Assembly (NCBI GenBank): GCA_964564325.1
Contig: CAZMBD010000056.1
Span: 1 to 15,525, forward strand
Direction: 5' to 3'
DNA length: 15,525 bases
Origin: JAAZMA01 sp964564325
GTDB taxonomy: Bacteria; Bacillota; Clostridia; Tissierellales; Tepidimicrobiaceae
The translations under genes and the position numbers were made by a program. The notes under the pieces are model-generated. The model saw only the letters and a program-made list of their open reading frames with translations, was not told where the DNA came from and made no database searches. Position 1 is the first letter of the stretch, and every line of letters starts with the position of its first letter. Positions 1 to 7,154 of the stretch are shown here, piece after piece.

Positions 1-573
1 TCTGAATTTGACCAAGAAAAATACCAAGAAAGACTTGCAAAATTATCAGGTGGAGTAGCAGTAATCCAAGTTGGTGCAGCTACAGAAACAGAATTAAAAG
101 AAAGAAAATCTAGAATAGAAGATGCATTGGCAGCAACTAGAGCAGCTGTAGAAGAAGGTATAGTACCTGGTGGTGGAACTGTACTAGTAGACAGTATTCC
201 AGCAGTATCTAAATTATTAGATGAAACTGATGGTGACGAAAGAACAGGAATAGACATAGTAGTTAGAGCATTAGAAGAACCAATAAGACAAATAGCAGAA
301 AATGCAGGCTTAGAAGGTTCAATTATAGTAGAAAAAGTAAAAGAAGCAGACAATGGAGTTGGATTTGATGCATTAGACGAAAAATATATAAATATGATTG
401 AAGCAGGAATAGTAGATCCAACAAAAGTAACTCGTTCTGCACTTCAAAATGCAGCATCTGTAGCAGCTATGGTATTAACTACAGAAGCAGCAGTAATAGA
501 TGCAGAAGAAGACGACCCAATGGCAGCCATGAACGGTATGGGAGGCATGGGTGGCGGAATGCCAATGATGTAA
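1..573 (+). CDS. groEL: Chaperonin GroEL, C-terminal 190 residues (5' end outside window)
   Basis: The reading frame is open from base 1 and ends at a TAA at 571-573, so this is the last third of the 60-kDa chaperonin that folds proteins with GroES in the cytoplasm. Recognisable family segments are KLSGGVAVIQVGAATE near the window start, the ERKSRIEDAL helix, and EEGIVPGGGT, which belongs to the nucleotide-binding equatorial domain. The protein ends in the Gly/Met-rich tail (GMGGMGGGMPMM) typical of bacterial GroEL. The frame is intact. The true start, groES and any CIRCE operator would lie upstream and cannot be seen. A strong hairpin terminator follows directly, so it is the last gene of its transcript. 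Identification is by sequence recognition and is very secure. Confidence 0.98.
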   Translation, partial: SEFDQEKYQERLAKLSGGVAVIQVGAATETELKERKSRIEDALAATRAAVEEGIVPGGGTVLVDSIPAVSKLLDETDGDERTGIDIVVRALEEPIRQIAENAGLEGSIIVEKVKEADNGVGFDALDEKYINMIEAGIVDPTKVTRSALQNAASVAAMVLTTEAAVIDAEEDDPMAAMNGMGGMGGGMPMM

Positions 574-585
574 AAAAATAAAAAC

Positions 586-625
586 ATAAAAAATGATAGT
601 GTAAATTTACACTATCATTTTTTAT
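586..625 (+). terminator. Rho-independent terminator after groEL
   Basis: A perfect inverted repeat centred at 605/606 (arms AAATGATAGTGTAAA and its complement) is flanked by an A-run on the left and T6 at 618-623 on the right. It begins 13 bases after the groEL stop. The A/T flanks mean it could also stop transcripts on the other strand, but no minus-strand gene approaches it. Confidence 0.9.
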
Positions 626-697
626 TATGGCGTACTTTGTGTTTTCAATTTCAAGATTGGGTATATATTTAAATATTAGATCAAAGGAGGTAGGTTT

Positions 698-1132
698 ATG
701 TTTAAAGAATTTAAAGAATTTGCTATAAAGGGCAGTGTAGTAGATTTGGCTGTAGGAGTTGTTATAGGGGGAGCATTTGGGAAAATTGTTACTTCCTTAG
801 TAAATGACATTATAATGCCCATAGTTGGTGGATTGATTGGCAAAGTAGATTTTAGCAATTTTTTTATTAGTTTAGATGGCAATAAATACTCTACTTTAAA
901 GCAAGCACAAGAAGCGGGGGCAGCAACATTAAATTATGGTTTATTTTTAAATACCATTATTGAATTTTTTATAGTTTCTTTTTCTATATTTTTAGTTATT
1001 AGACAAATTAATAAATTTAGAAAGAAAGAAGAGCCAACAGTAGAAACCACTAAGAAATGCAAATTTTGTTTTTCGGAAATACCTATTGAGGCAACTAGAT
1101 GTCCACATTGTACTTCTGAATTAAATGGTTAG
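698..1132 (+). CDS. mscL: Large-conductance mechanosensitive channel MscL with zinc-ribbon tail
   Basis: This is the 144-residue pore-forming subunit of the pentameric channel that opens under membrane tension and releases solutes during hypo-osmotic shock. The amphipathic N-terminus and TM1 are classic for the family (FKEFAIKGSVVDLAVGVVIG, about residues 5-24, through NDIIMPIVGGLIG at 37-49). The periplasmic-side loop is about 51-80 and TM2 about 82-102. A basic stretch (FRKKEE) follows. The last 24 residues carry two CxxC pairs (C121/C124 and C135/C138), a short zinc ribbon in place of the plain C-terminal helix of E. coli MscL. The ATG at 698 follows AAAGGAGG at 683-690. The gene appears monocistronic, with terminators on both sides. 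No strong promoter was recognised upstream. Confidence 0.96.
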   Translation: MFKEFKEFAIKGSVVDLAVGVVIGGAFGKIVTSLVNDIIMPIVGGLIGKVDFSNFFISLDGNKYSTLKQAQEAGAATLNYGLFLNTIIEFFIVSFSIFLVIRQINKFRKKEEPTVETTKKCKFCFSEIPIEATRCPHCTSELNG

Positions 1133-1148
1133 TATATTAGTTATATAA

Positions 1149-1180
1149 AAAAGCAAGGAAATTTAAATCTCCTTGCTTTT
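1149..1180. terminator. Bidirectional terminator between convergent mscL and fabZ
   Basis: The arms AAAAGCAAGGA (1149-1159) and TCCTTGCTTTT (1170-1180) pair around a 10-base A/T loop. T4 follows on the plus strand and, read the other way, six A at 1147-1152 give T6 on the minus strand, so it suits fabZ slightly better. The fabZ stop codon at 1179-1181 touches the hairpin. Confidence 0.9.
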
Positions 1181-1610
1181 ATCCTATAGCAAATAAAAAT
1201 TCACCTTCACAAGCTAATTCATTCTCCACAAAGGCCTTACCTTTCCCTATTCCTATACTACCTCTAATTTTCACAATTTCTACTTCCATTTTAAGTACAT
1301 CTCCAGGAACTACTTTTCTTTTAAATCGGACTTTATTTATCCCTGCAAAATATGGAGTTTTACCTTGGAATTCCTCTTGGCTTAATAATACAATGGCTCC
1401 AACTTGAGCCATAGCCTCAACTATTAAAACTCCAGGCATAATAGGTTCATTTGGGAAATGCCCTTGAAAAAATGGCTCCCCAATACTTACATTTTTATAT
1501 CCTATGCCTTCTTTACCTGGATTTATTATCTCAGCCTTGTCCACTAATAGAAAAGGATATCTATGTGGGATTATCCCTTGAATTTCCATATTGTTAAAAA
1601 AAACGGACAC
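1179..1610 (-). CDS. fabZ: 3-hydroxyacyl-[ACP] dehydratase FabZ
   Basis: A cytoplasmic hotdog-fold enzyme that dehydrates 3-hydroxyacyl-ACP to trans-2-enoyl-ACP in type II fatty-acid elongation. The family signature IIPHRYPFLLVDK is at residues 13-25. The catalytic pair is H51 in GHFPNEPIMPGV and E65 in VLIVEAMAQVG. The frame extends up to a GTG at 1619, but that codon is inside a Shine-Dalgarno-like AAGAGGTG (1624-1617, minus strand). A GTG at 1610 lies six bases downstream and gives 143 residues, the usual family length. An ATG at 1589 is the other option but sits far from any ribosome site. The gene is transcribed away from the fab operon, from its own consensus promoter, and ends in the shared terminator. 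FabA is unlikely because the length and motifs are FabZ-like. Confidence 0.95.
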   Translation of the reverse strand: MSVFFNNMEIQGIIPHRYPFLLVDKAEIINPGKEGIGYKNVSIGEPFFQGHFPNEPIMPGVLIVEAMAQVGAIVLLSQEEFQGKTPYFAGINKVRFKRKVVPGDVLKMEVEIVKIRGSIGIGKGKAFVENELACEGEFLFAIG

Positions 1611-1636
1611 AAATAACACCTCTTTCTTTTGACATC

Positions 1637-1666
1637 ATTATAGTTTATATTATATAATATTGTCAA
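1637..1666 (-). promoter_or_regulatory. Consensus sigma-A promoter of fabZ
   Basis: Read on the minus strand, TTGACA (1666-1661) and TATAAT (1642-1637) are both perfect consensus hexamers separated by 18 bases. Transcription should start near 1630, leaving a leader of about 20 bases before the GTG at 1610. A GACATC at 1631-1636 next to the predicted start matches a half of the palindrome core described at 1710-1759 and could be a weak operator half-site. Confidence 0.8.
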
Positions 1667-1709
1667 TTGTTTAAAAATCTTTAGCTTTACTTTTTTTTTA
1701 TGAGTAAAG

Positions 1710-1759
1710 ATGATATAATAGTATTGTCGACATCGATGTCGACTATAATATTATATCAT
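1710..1759. promoter_or_regulatory. 50-bp near-perfect palindrome between fabZ and fabH, candidate operator
   Basis: The sequence is symmetric about 1734/1735. The central 18 bases (1726-1743, GTCGACATCGATGTCGAC) are a perfect palindrome, and the symmetry continues to 1710 and 1759 with only two mismatched pairs (1725/1744 and 1721/1748). The core is strikingly GC-rich and CpG-containing for this A/T-rich DNA. TATAAT occurs at 1714-1719 and 1744-1749, so a protein bound here would cover the likely fabH start region. It does not resemble the FapR site or the FabT TTTGA-TCAAA site as I know them, and no regulator gene lies in the window. An RNA hairpin role is possible if transcription starts upstream. 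Confidence 0.65.
1711..1719 (+). promoter_or_regulatory. Possible extended -10 element of the fab operon promoter
   Basis: TGATATAAT is a perfect extended -10 (TGn plus TATAAT). No good -35 is visible: only a T-run lies at the expected distance. The predicted start near 1726 coincides with the edge of the palindrome core. Because of the dyad, the same motif also reads on the minus strand at 1758-1750. A second TATAAT at 1744-1749 lacks a -35 at normal spacing. Confidence 0.4.
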
Positions 1760-1808
1760 ATATATTTTTAAACAAGGATAAAACAAAATTCAATAGGGGG
1801 TGAAGAGT

Positions 1809-2804
1809 TTGGAATCTACAGTATCTGTAGGGATTTCTGGCATAGGAAGTTCTATACCAGATAAAGTAATTACTAATGATGATTTGAGTAAGATGGTAGA
1901 TACCTCGGATGAATGGATAAGAACTAGAACTGGAATTAGGGAGAGAAGAGTTGTAGATGAAAATACAGCTACATCAGATTTATGTACGGAGGCTGCTGAA
2001 CTTGCCTTGAAAGATGCTAATGTGGATGCAAAAGATATAGATTTGATAATAGTAGCTACAGTTACGTCAGATATGGCTTTCCCCTCTACAGCTTGCATAG
2101 TACAAAAAAATATAGGTGCTACTAATGCCGCTGCATTTGATATGTCTGTAGGTTGTTCTGGATTTCTTTATGGAATAGCAACTGGATCAAACTTTATAAA
2201 ATCAGGGGTCTATAAGAAAGTTTTAGTTATTGGAGCGGAAGTACTTTCAAAAATTATAGACTGGGAAGATAGAAGTACCTGTGTACTATTTGGAGATGGA
2301 GCAGGAGCCTGTATATTGGAAGAATGTGATGATGATTATGGAATCATATCTTACGATTTAGGTGCAGATGGAGAAAACGGCCATTTTTTAACACAGCCTG
2401 CAGGAGGTTCTAGAATGCCAGCATCCGTTGACACAGTGAAGAAAAGACTTCATTATGTGCACATGGACGGTGGAGAAGTCTTTAAGTTTGCTGTAAGGGC
2501 AATGGAATCTACATCATTAGAAGCATTAAAGAGAGCAAGCATGGAATTAGAAGATATAGATTTTTTAATTCCGCATCAAGCTAACAAAAGGATAATTAAA
2601 TCAGCAGCAAAAAGGTTAAAAATACCTAATGATAGAGTCTATATAAATTTAGACCGATATGGGAATATGTCCTCTGCTTCTATACCTATTGCTTTAGATG
2701 AAGTTTACAGAAAAGGCCTTATAAAAAAAGGTGATACAATATTATTAGTGGCTTTTGGTGCTGGACTTACTTGGGCATCAGTAATTTTAAAATGGTCAAA
2801 ATAA
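1809..2804 (+). CDS. fabH: 3-oxoacyl-[ACP] synthase III FabH
   Basis: FabH starts fatty-acid synthesis by condensing an acyl-CoA primer with malonyl-ACP. The Cys-His-Asn triad is intact: C116 in DMSVGCSGF, H256 in IPHQANKRI and N286 in YGNMSSAS. The N-terminus has the expected TSDEWIRTRTGI block. The frame extends to a GTG at 1800, but that codon overlaps the ribosome site AGGGGGTG (1795-1802). The TTG at 1809 lies six bases after it and matches the TTG starts of fabG and fabF, so I prefer it (331 residues, a typical length). It is the first gene of a six-gene operon, with fabK 13 bases downstream. Its substrate preference (straight or branched primers) cannot be read from the sequence. Confidence 0.96.
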   Translation: MESTVSVGISGIGSSIPDKVITNDDLSKMVDTSDEWIRTRTGIRERRVVDENTATSDLCTEAAELALKDANVDAKDIDLIIVATVTSDMAFPSTACIVQKNIGATNAAAFDMSVGCSGFLYGIATGSNFIKSGVYKKVLVIGAEVLSKIIDWEDRSTCVLFGDGAGACILEECDDDYGIISYDLGADGENGHFLTQPAGGSRMPASVDTVKKRLHYVHMDGGEVFKFAVRAMESTSLEALKRASMELEDIDFLIPHQANKRIIKSAAKRLKIPNDRVYINLDRYGNMSSASIPIALDEVYRKGLIKKGDTILLVAFGAGLTWASVILKWSK

Positions 2805-2817
2805 TGGAGGATAATAT

Positions 2818-3768
2818 ATGTTTTATACAAGAATATGTGAAATACTAGATATAAAATACCCGATTATACAAGGAGGTATGGCATGGGCTGCTAATCATGA
2901 ATTAGCACAAGGAGTGTCAAACGCGGGTGGTTTAGGAATTATTGCTGCTGGCAATGCACCAAAAGAAGTAATAAAAGAAGAAATACGAAAGGCAAAGGAA
3001 AAAACTAATAAACCTTTTGGTGTAAATATTATGCTTATGTCTCCTTTTGCAGAAGAGATTGTAGATTTAGTATGTGAGGAAAAAGTGTCAGTGGTTACTA
3101 CTGGGGCAGGAAATCCAGGAAAATATATGGAAAAGCTAAAGAATGCAGGAATTAAAGTTATTCCTGTAGTTCCAACAGTAGCATTGGCTAAGAGAATGGA
3201 AAAACAAGGAGCAGATGCATTAATAGTAGAGGGAACAGAAGCTGGTGGACATATTGGAGAACTTACCACTATGGCTATAGTTCCACAAATAGTTGAAGCT
3301 GTAGATATTCCTGTAATAGCAGCAGGCGGCATTGCTGACGGGAGAGGTTTTTTGGCAGCTTTGGCTCTAGGTGCAGAAGGAATACAAATGGGTACTAGAT
3401 TTGTATGTTCTACTGAATGTATAGCTCATGAAAATTATAAAGAAAAAATAATAAAATCTAGAGATAGAGATGCCATAGTTACAGGTAGAAGCACTGGCTA
3501 CCCTGTAAGAGTTTTAAAAAATAAATTTACAAAAGAATACTTAGAATTAGAAGAACAGGGAGTGCCTTTTGAAGAATTAGAAGAACTAGGAGCTGGTAGA
3601 CTTAGATTAGCAGTTATAGAAGGGGATATGGATAATGGTTCTGTAATGGCAGGGCAAATCTCTGGAATGATAAAAGACATAAAGTCTTGTGAAGAAATTA
3701 TCAATGATATTATAAATGAAGGGGAAATGTATTTAGAGAGATTAAATGCTATAAAGAGAGGTGTGTGA
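2818..3768 (+). CDS. fabK: Enoyl-[ACP] reductase II FabK (FMN-dependent)
   Basis: This 316-residue TIM-barrel flavoenzyme carries out the last step of each elongation cycle, reducing enoyl-ACP with NAD(P)H through FMN. It belongs to the nitronate monooxygenase-like family. Diagnostic segments are YPIIQGGMAWA (14-24), the catalytic-region histidine in EGTEAGGHIGE (H145), the phosphate-binding IPVIAAGGIADGRG (164-177) and QMGTRFVCSTE (190-200). The fatty-acid operon context argues for FabK over a true nitronate monooxygenase. The ATG at 2818 follows GGAGG at 2806-2810. The TGA at 3766-3768 is one base before the fabD start. No FabI is seen in the window; FabK-type reductases are generally insensitive to triclosan. 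Confidence 0.95.
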   Translation: MFYTRICEILDIKYPIIQGGMAWAANHELAQGVSNAGGLGIIAAGNAPKEVIKEEIRKAKEKTNKPFGVNIMLMSPFAEEIVDLVCEEKVSVVTTGAGNPGKYMEKLKNAGIKVIPVVPTVALAKRMEKQGADALIVEGTEAGGHIGELTTMAIVPQIVEAVDIPVIAAGGIADGRGFLAALALGAEGIQMGTRFVCSTECIAHENYKEKIIKSRDRDAIVTGRSTGYPVRVLKNKFTKEYLELEEQGVPFEELEELGAGRLRLAVIEGDMDNGSVMAGQISGMIKDIKSCEEIINDIINEGEMYLERLNAIKRGV

Positions 3769-3769
3769 A

Positions 3770-4729
3770 ATGGGGAAAGTAGCTTTTGTTTTTCCAGGAC
3801 AGGGAGCTCAATTTGTAGGCATGGGAAAAGATTTTTATGATAATTTTCCTGTGGCTAAAGAAACATTTGATATAGCAGATGAAAGTTTGGGTTTTAGCTT
3901 AAGTAAAATGTGCTTTGAAGGTCCAGATGAGGAGCTTATAAAAACTGAAAATACTCAACCTGCAATACTTGCAACTAGTATTGCTATATATAAGGCCTTA
4001 GAAGAGAGAGGCGTAGATTTTGATTATACAGCAGGATTGAGTTTAGGGGAATATACAGCCTTAGTAAGTGCCAAGGCATTGGAATTTGAAGAAGCACTTC
4101 CTTTGGTACAAAAAAGGGGAAAATTAATGCAAGAAACAGTTCCTCTAGGTAAAGGTGGTATGGCAGCCATAATGGGCCTAGAGCAGGAGAAAGTAAGAGA
4201 AGCAATAGAAAAAGCAAATAGTTTTGGTATAGTAGAGATTGCTAATTACAATAGTCCTGGTCAAATTGTAATCTCTGGAGAAGTAGGAGCATTGAAACTT
4301 GCAGCAGAAGAAGCAAAAAATCTTGGAGCTAAAAAGGTAGTCTTTTTACCTGTAAGTGCACCATTTCATTCTAGTTTATTAAAACCTGCAGGGGAAAAAT
4401 TAAAAGAAGAATTAGAAAAAGTTAAAATAAATAATTTAGAAAAAACAGTAGTAACTAATGTAGATGCAAAACCAATACAGGATAAAAATGAGGTTCTTCC
4501 AAGTCTTGTACGACAGGTTAGTAATTCAGTATTATGGTGTGATTCAGTCAATACCATGTTAGACAATGGTGTAGATACCTTTGTGGAAATAGGACCTGGT
4601 AAAAGTCTTACAGGCTTTGTAAAAAGAACTGCTAAGGCTAGAGGTGAAGAGGTAAATACTTTAAATATAAGTAATGTTGAGGATTTTAAAAAGGCCTTAC
4701 AATTTTTTAATGAGGAAGGGGAAATATAA
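3770..4729 (+). CDS. fabD: Malonyl-CoA:ACP transacylase FabD
   Basis: Transfers malonyl from malonyl-CoA to ACP, supplying extender units to FabH and FabF. The 319-residue protein has the expected FPGQGAQ (8-14), the nucleophile S91 in GLSLGEY, R116 in QKRGKLM, and H200 in SAPFHSSLL. The nucleophile elbow reads GLSLG instead of GHSLG, a variant I recall from streptococcal FabD and not a sign of inactivity. The frame opens at a GTG at 3761, inside fabK. That GTG is part of the ribosome site GAGAGGTG (3756-3763), and the ATG at 3770, six bases further on, is the better start. One base separates it from the fabK stop, suggesting translational coupling. Confidence 0.96.
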   Translation: MGKVAFVFPGQGAQFVGMGKDFYDNFPVAKETFDIADESLGFSLSKMCFEGPDEELIKTENTQPAILATSIAIYKALEERGVDFDYTAGLSLGEYTALVSAKALEFEEALPLVQKRGKLMQETVPLGKGGMAAIMGLEQEKVREAIEKANSFGIVEIANYNSPGQIVISGEVGALKLAAEEAKNLGAKKVVFLPVSAPFHSSLLKPAGEKLKEELEKVKINNLEKTVVTNVDAKPIQDKNEVLPSLVRQVSNSVLWCDSVNTMLDNGVDTFVEIGPGKSLTGFVKRTAKARGEEVNTLNISNVEDFKKALQFFNEEGEI

Positions 4730-4731
4730 AA

Positions 4732-5469
4732 TTGGGGAATAAGGTAGCATTAGTAACAGGTGGTTCAGGAGGAATTGGGAGTGCTATAGCTATTAAACTT
4801 TCAGAAAAAGGATTTAATGTAGCTATAACTTATTTAAGTAATGAAAAAGCTGCTAAGGAGGTGATAGAGGAGATAGAGAAAAACAATGTAAAAGGCTTAG
4901 CTATAAAAGCAGATGTTTCAAAAGAAAAAGATGTAGAAGAAATCATAGGAATAATAAATAATGAATTTAAAACTATAGATGTATTGGTAAATAATGCAGG
5001 AATTACTAGAGATAATTTACTTCTTAGAATGAAAGCAGAAGATTGGGATCAAGTAATGGATACAAATTTAAAAAGCGTATACTTATGTACCAAAGCCGTA
5101 ACTAGAAATATGATGAAGAAGAAACATGGAAAAATAATAAATATTACATCTGTAGTGGGAATTTCAGGAAATGCTGGGCAAAGTAATTATAGTGCATCAA
5201 AGGCAGGAGTTATTGGATTTACTAAATCCGTAGCCAAAGAATTAGGTAGTAGAGGGATAAATGTCAATGCAGTAGCGCCTGGATTTATAGATACAGATAT
5301 GACTAGTGTATTAAGTGAGGATATAAAAGATGAAATGTTAAAATCTATCCCGCTAAATAGAGTAGGAAAGCCTCAAGATGTAGCAAATTTAGTAGCTTAT
5401 CTTTGTAGCGATGAAGCGGATTATATTACAGGGCAGGTAATTCATGTGGATGGCGGAATGCTAATATAA
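4732..5469 (+). CDS. fabG: 3-oxoacyl-[ACP] reductase FabG
   Basis: An NADPH-dependent short-chain dehydrogenase that reduces 3-oxoacyl-ACP to 3-hydroxyacyl-ACP. The 245-residue sequence shows the Rossmann motif TGGSGGIG (9-16), NNAG (87-90), N112, and the catalytic S140, Y153 and K157 in NYSASKAG. The C-terminal CSDEADYITGQVIHVDGGM block is typical of the family. The start is a TTG at 4732, two bases after the fabD stop, preceded by GAGGAAGGGG at 4712-4721; no in-frame ATG fits. Its place between fabD and acpP supports FabG over another short-chain dehydrogenase. Confidence 0.96.
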   Translation: MGNKVALVTGGSGGIGSAIAIKLSEKGFNVAITYLSNEKAAKEVIEEIEKNNVKGLAIKADVSKEKDVEEIIGIINNEFKTIDVLVNNAGITRDNLLLRMKAEDWDQVMDTNLKSVYLCTKAVTRNMMKKKHGKIINITSVVGISGNAGQSNYSASKAGVIGFTKSVAKELGSRGINVNAVAPGFIDTDMTSVLSEDIKDEMLKSIPLNRVGKPQDVANLVAYLCSDEADYITGQVIHVDGGMLI

Positions 5470-5488
5470 TAATAAGGAGGAATTAGAA

Positions 5489-5725
5489 ATGAATGTATTT
5501 GAAAAAGTAAGGGAAATTATTGCGGATCATTTAGAAATAGAGGATGTGGAAAGTATAAAGCCAGAAACATCACTTATGAATGATTTAGAAGCAGATTCAC
5601 TAGATGCAGTAGAGGTAATGATGGATATTGAAGATGAATTTGATATAGAAATACCGGATGAAGATGCAGAAAAGTTTAAAAATATAAAAGATATAGCAGC
5701 CTATGTAGAAGGGAAAATTTCTTAA
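5489..5725 (+). CDS. acpP: Acyl carrier protein
   Basis: A 78-residue acidic helical protein that carries growing acyl chains on a 4'-phosphopantetheine arm. The attachment serine is S37 in EADSLDAVEVMM, the standard ACP motif. The strongly acidic helix after the serine (MDIEDEFDIEIPDEDAEK) is typical and would form the docking surface for the fab enzymes encoded on either side. AAGGAGG at 5474-5480 precedes the ATG at 5489 by eight bases, the strongest ribosome site in the operon, consistent with the high level of ACP that cells need. Confidence 0.97.
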   Translation: MNVFEKVREIIADHLEIEDVESIKPETSLMNDLEADSLDAVEVMMDIEDEFDIEIPDEDAEKFKNIKDIAAYVEGKIS

Positions 5726-5746
5726 GGCTATTTGGAGGTATGAAAA

Positions 5747-6988
5747 TTGAGACGAGTAGTTGTAACGGGATTAGGGCCTATAACATCTATTGGGATAGGC
5801 AAGGAAGACTACTGGACTTCCCTTGTTTGTGGAAAATCAGGAATATCTCAAATAACGAATTTTGACACAAAAGATTATGTAACTACAATAGGCTCAGAAG
5901 TTAAGGATTTTAAGCCAGAAAAGTATATGCCAAAAAAAGAAGCAAAGCGAATGGATAAATTTGCTCAACTGGCAGTAGCAGGAACATATTTAGCATTAGA
6001 GGATAGTAAATTAGATTTAGATAGTATAGACAAAAATAGAGTAGGAGTGATCTTAGGTTCTGGAGTAGGAGGTATTGAAACATTAGAATCTGAACATACA
6101 AAGTTAATGGAAAGAGGACCTCATAGAGTAAGTCCATTCTTTATTCCCATGATGATATCAAATATGGGACCTGGACAAATAACTATGGCCTATGGTTTTA
6201 AAGGACCTAGTTTTACTATTACAACAGCCTGTGCATCTGGAAATCATGCCATAGGAGAATCTTATAGGATGATAAAGCATGGAGTTTCAGATATAATAAT
6301 CACAGGAGGTAGTGAAGCAGCAGTAAGTCCCATTGCTGTAGCAGGATTTTGTACTATGAAAGCATTGTCTCAAAGAAATGATGAGCCAGAACGTGCTAGT
6401 AGACCTTTTGACAAGAATAGAGATGGTTTTGTCATAGGAGAAGGAGCAGGAATTATTATATTGGAAGAATTAGAACATGCTTTAAATAGAGGTGCACATA
6501 TATATGGAGAAATAATTGGCTATGGAGCTACTTCTGATGCATATCATGTAACTGCACCGGATCCAGAGGCTGAAGGTGCAACAAATTCTATGATATTAGC
6601 AATGGAAGAAGCAGGATTAAATCCAGAATTAGTAGACTATATAAATGCTCATGGAACTAGTACTTATTATAATGACAAATTAGAAACTCTTGCAATTAAA
6701 AAAGCATTTAAAGACCATGCATATAAACTTAAAATCAGTTCTAATAAATCTATGTTAGGTCATTTATTAGGTGCGGCAGCTGGAGTAGAAGCTATAGCAA
6801 CAGTACTTTCTATGGAAAAAGGAATAATACCACCTACAATTAATTTAGACACAGAAGATCCAGAATGTGATTTAGATTATGTGCCAAACAAGGCTATATC
6901 GCAAGAAGTAAACTATGCACTATCCAATTCTTTGGGTTTTGGTGGACATAATGCTACTATTTTGTTTAAAAAATATAAATCTGAATAA
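5747..6988 (+). CDS. fabF: 3-oxoacyl-[ACP] synthase II FabF
   Basis: The elongating condensing enzyme, which joins acyl-ACP and malonyl-ACP with loss of CO2. The Cys-His-His triad is present: C162 in TTACASGNHAIG, H302 in INAHGTSTYYND and H339 in SMLGHLLGAAAG, plus the glycine-rich SLGFGGHNAT near the C-terminus. At 413 residues the length is normal. A histidine at the third position of the triad identifies it as a condensing enzyme, not a thiolase. The start is a TTG at 5747, eight bases after GGAGG (5734-5738); a nearby ATG at 5740 is out of frame. Last gene of the operon, followed by a strong terminator. No acetyl-CoA carboxylase genes follow, so these must be elsewhere. Confidence 0.97.
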   Translation: MRRVVVTGLGPITSIGIGKEDYWTSLVCGKSGISQITNFDTKDYVTTIGSEVKDFKPEKYMPKKEAKRMDKFAQLAVAGTYLALEDSKLDLDSIDKNRVGVILGSGVGGIETLESEHTKLMERGPHRVSPFFIPMMISNMGPGQITMAYGFKGPSFTITTACASGNHAIGESYRMIKHGVSDIIITGGSEAAVSPIAVAGFCTMKALSQRNDEPERASRPFDKNRDGFVIGEGAGIIILEELEHALNRGAHIYGEIIGYGATSDAYHVTAPDPEAEGATNSMILAMEEAGLNPELVDYINAHGTSTYYNDKLETLAIKKAFKDHAYKLKISSNKSMLGHLLGAAAGVEAIATVLSMEKGIIPPTINLDTEDPECDLDYVPNKAISQEVNYALSNSLGFGGHNATILFKKYKSE

Positions 6989-7001
6989 TTTTTAATTTAT
7001 G

Positions 7002-7046
7002 AAAAAACTTTGTCAAAAGAATAGTTTCTTTTGGCAAAGTTTTTTT
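7002..7046 (+). terminator. Rho-independent terminator of the fab operon
   Basis: A long stem (7008-7021 with 7026-7039, one G-U pair, TAGT loop) is extended by six A-T pairs at 7002-7007 with 7040-7045 and runs into T7 at 7040-7046. It begins 13 bases after the fabF stop. Confidence 0.93.
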
Positions 7047-7122
7047 ATGACTTTATTTTTAGTGGAAATTGTAATAAATTTGTAAATTTTAATTTCAAGA
7101 TTTATATTATAATTTTTAAGAA

Positions 7123-7141
7123 TACAAATATTATATTTGTA
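7123..7141. repeat. Short stem-loop, 8-bp arms
   Basis: TACAAATA (7123-7130) and TATTTGTA (7134-7141) pair perfectly around a TTA loop. No T-run follows, so it is not an obvious terminator. Its role is unknown; all-A/T hairpins of this size can arise by chance in this DNA. Confidence 0.45.
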
Positions 7142-7154
7142 GGATATTAAGACA

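Noticed and set aside
1710..1759. The fabZ-fabH palindrome as an intrinsic terminator
   Set aside because: No T-run follows directly on either strand, the genes on both sides diverge from it, and it overlaps promoter-like elements. An operator fits better.
1800..1808. GTG at 1800 as the fabH start
   Set aside because: The GTG is part of the ribosome-binding site AGGGGGTG. The TTG at 1809 is correctly spaced and gives a normal N-terminus.
1790..2098. Minus-strand frame opposite fabH
   Set aside because: It is the Ser/Thr/Val-rich antisense shadow of fabH. The plus-strand frame carries the full catalytic triad.
2895..3332. Minus-strand 145-codon frame opposite fabK
   Set aside because: It lies wholly inside the FabK frame, which has all family motifs. 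The composition is that of an antisense shadow and no motif was recognised.
3761..3769. GTG at 3761 as the fabD start
   Set aside because: It overlaps the end of fabK and is part of the ribosome-binding site. The ATG at 3770 is well spaced and matches the family N-terminus.
3845..4100. FabD inactive because GHSLG reads GLSLG
   Set aside because: The nucleophile serine, Arg116 and His200 are all present. To my knowledge GLSLG also occurs in FabD of other Firmicutes.
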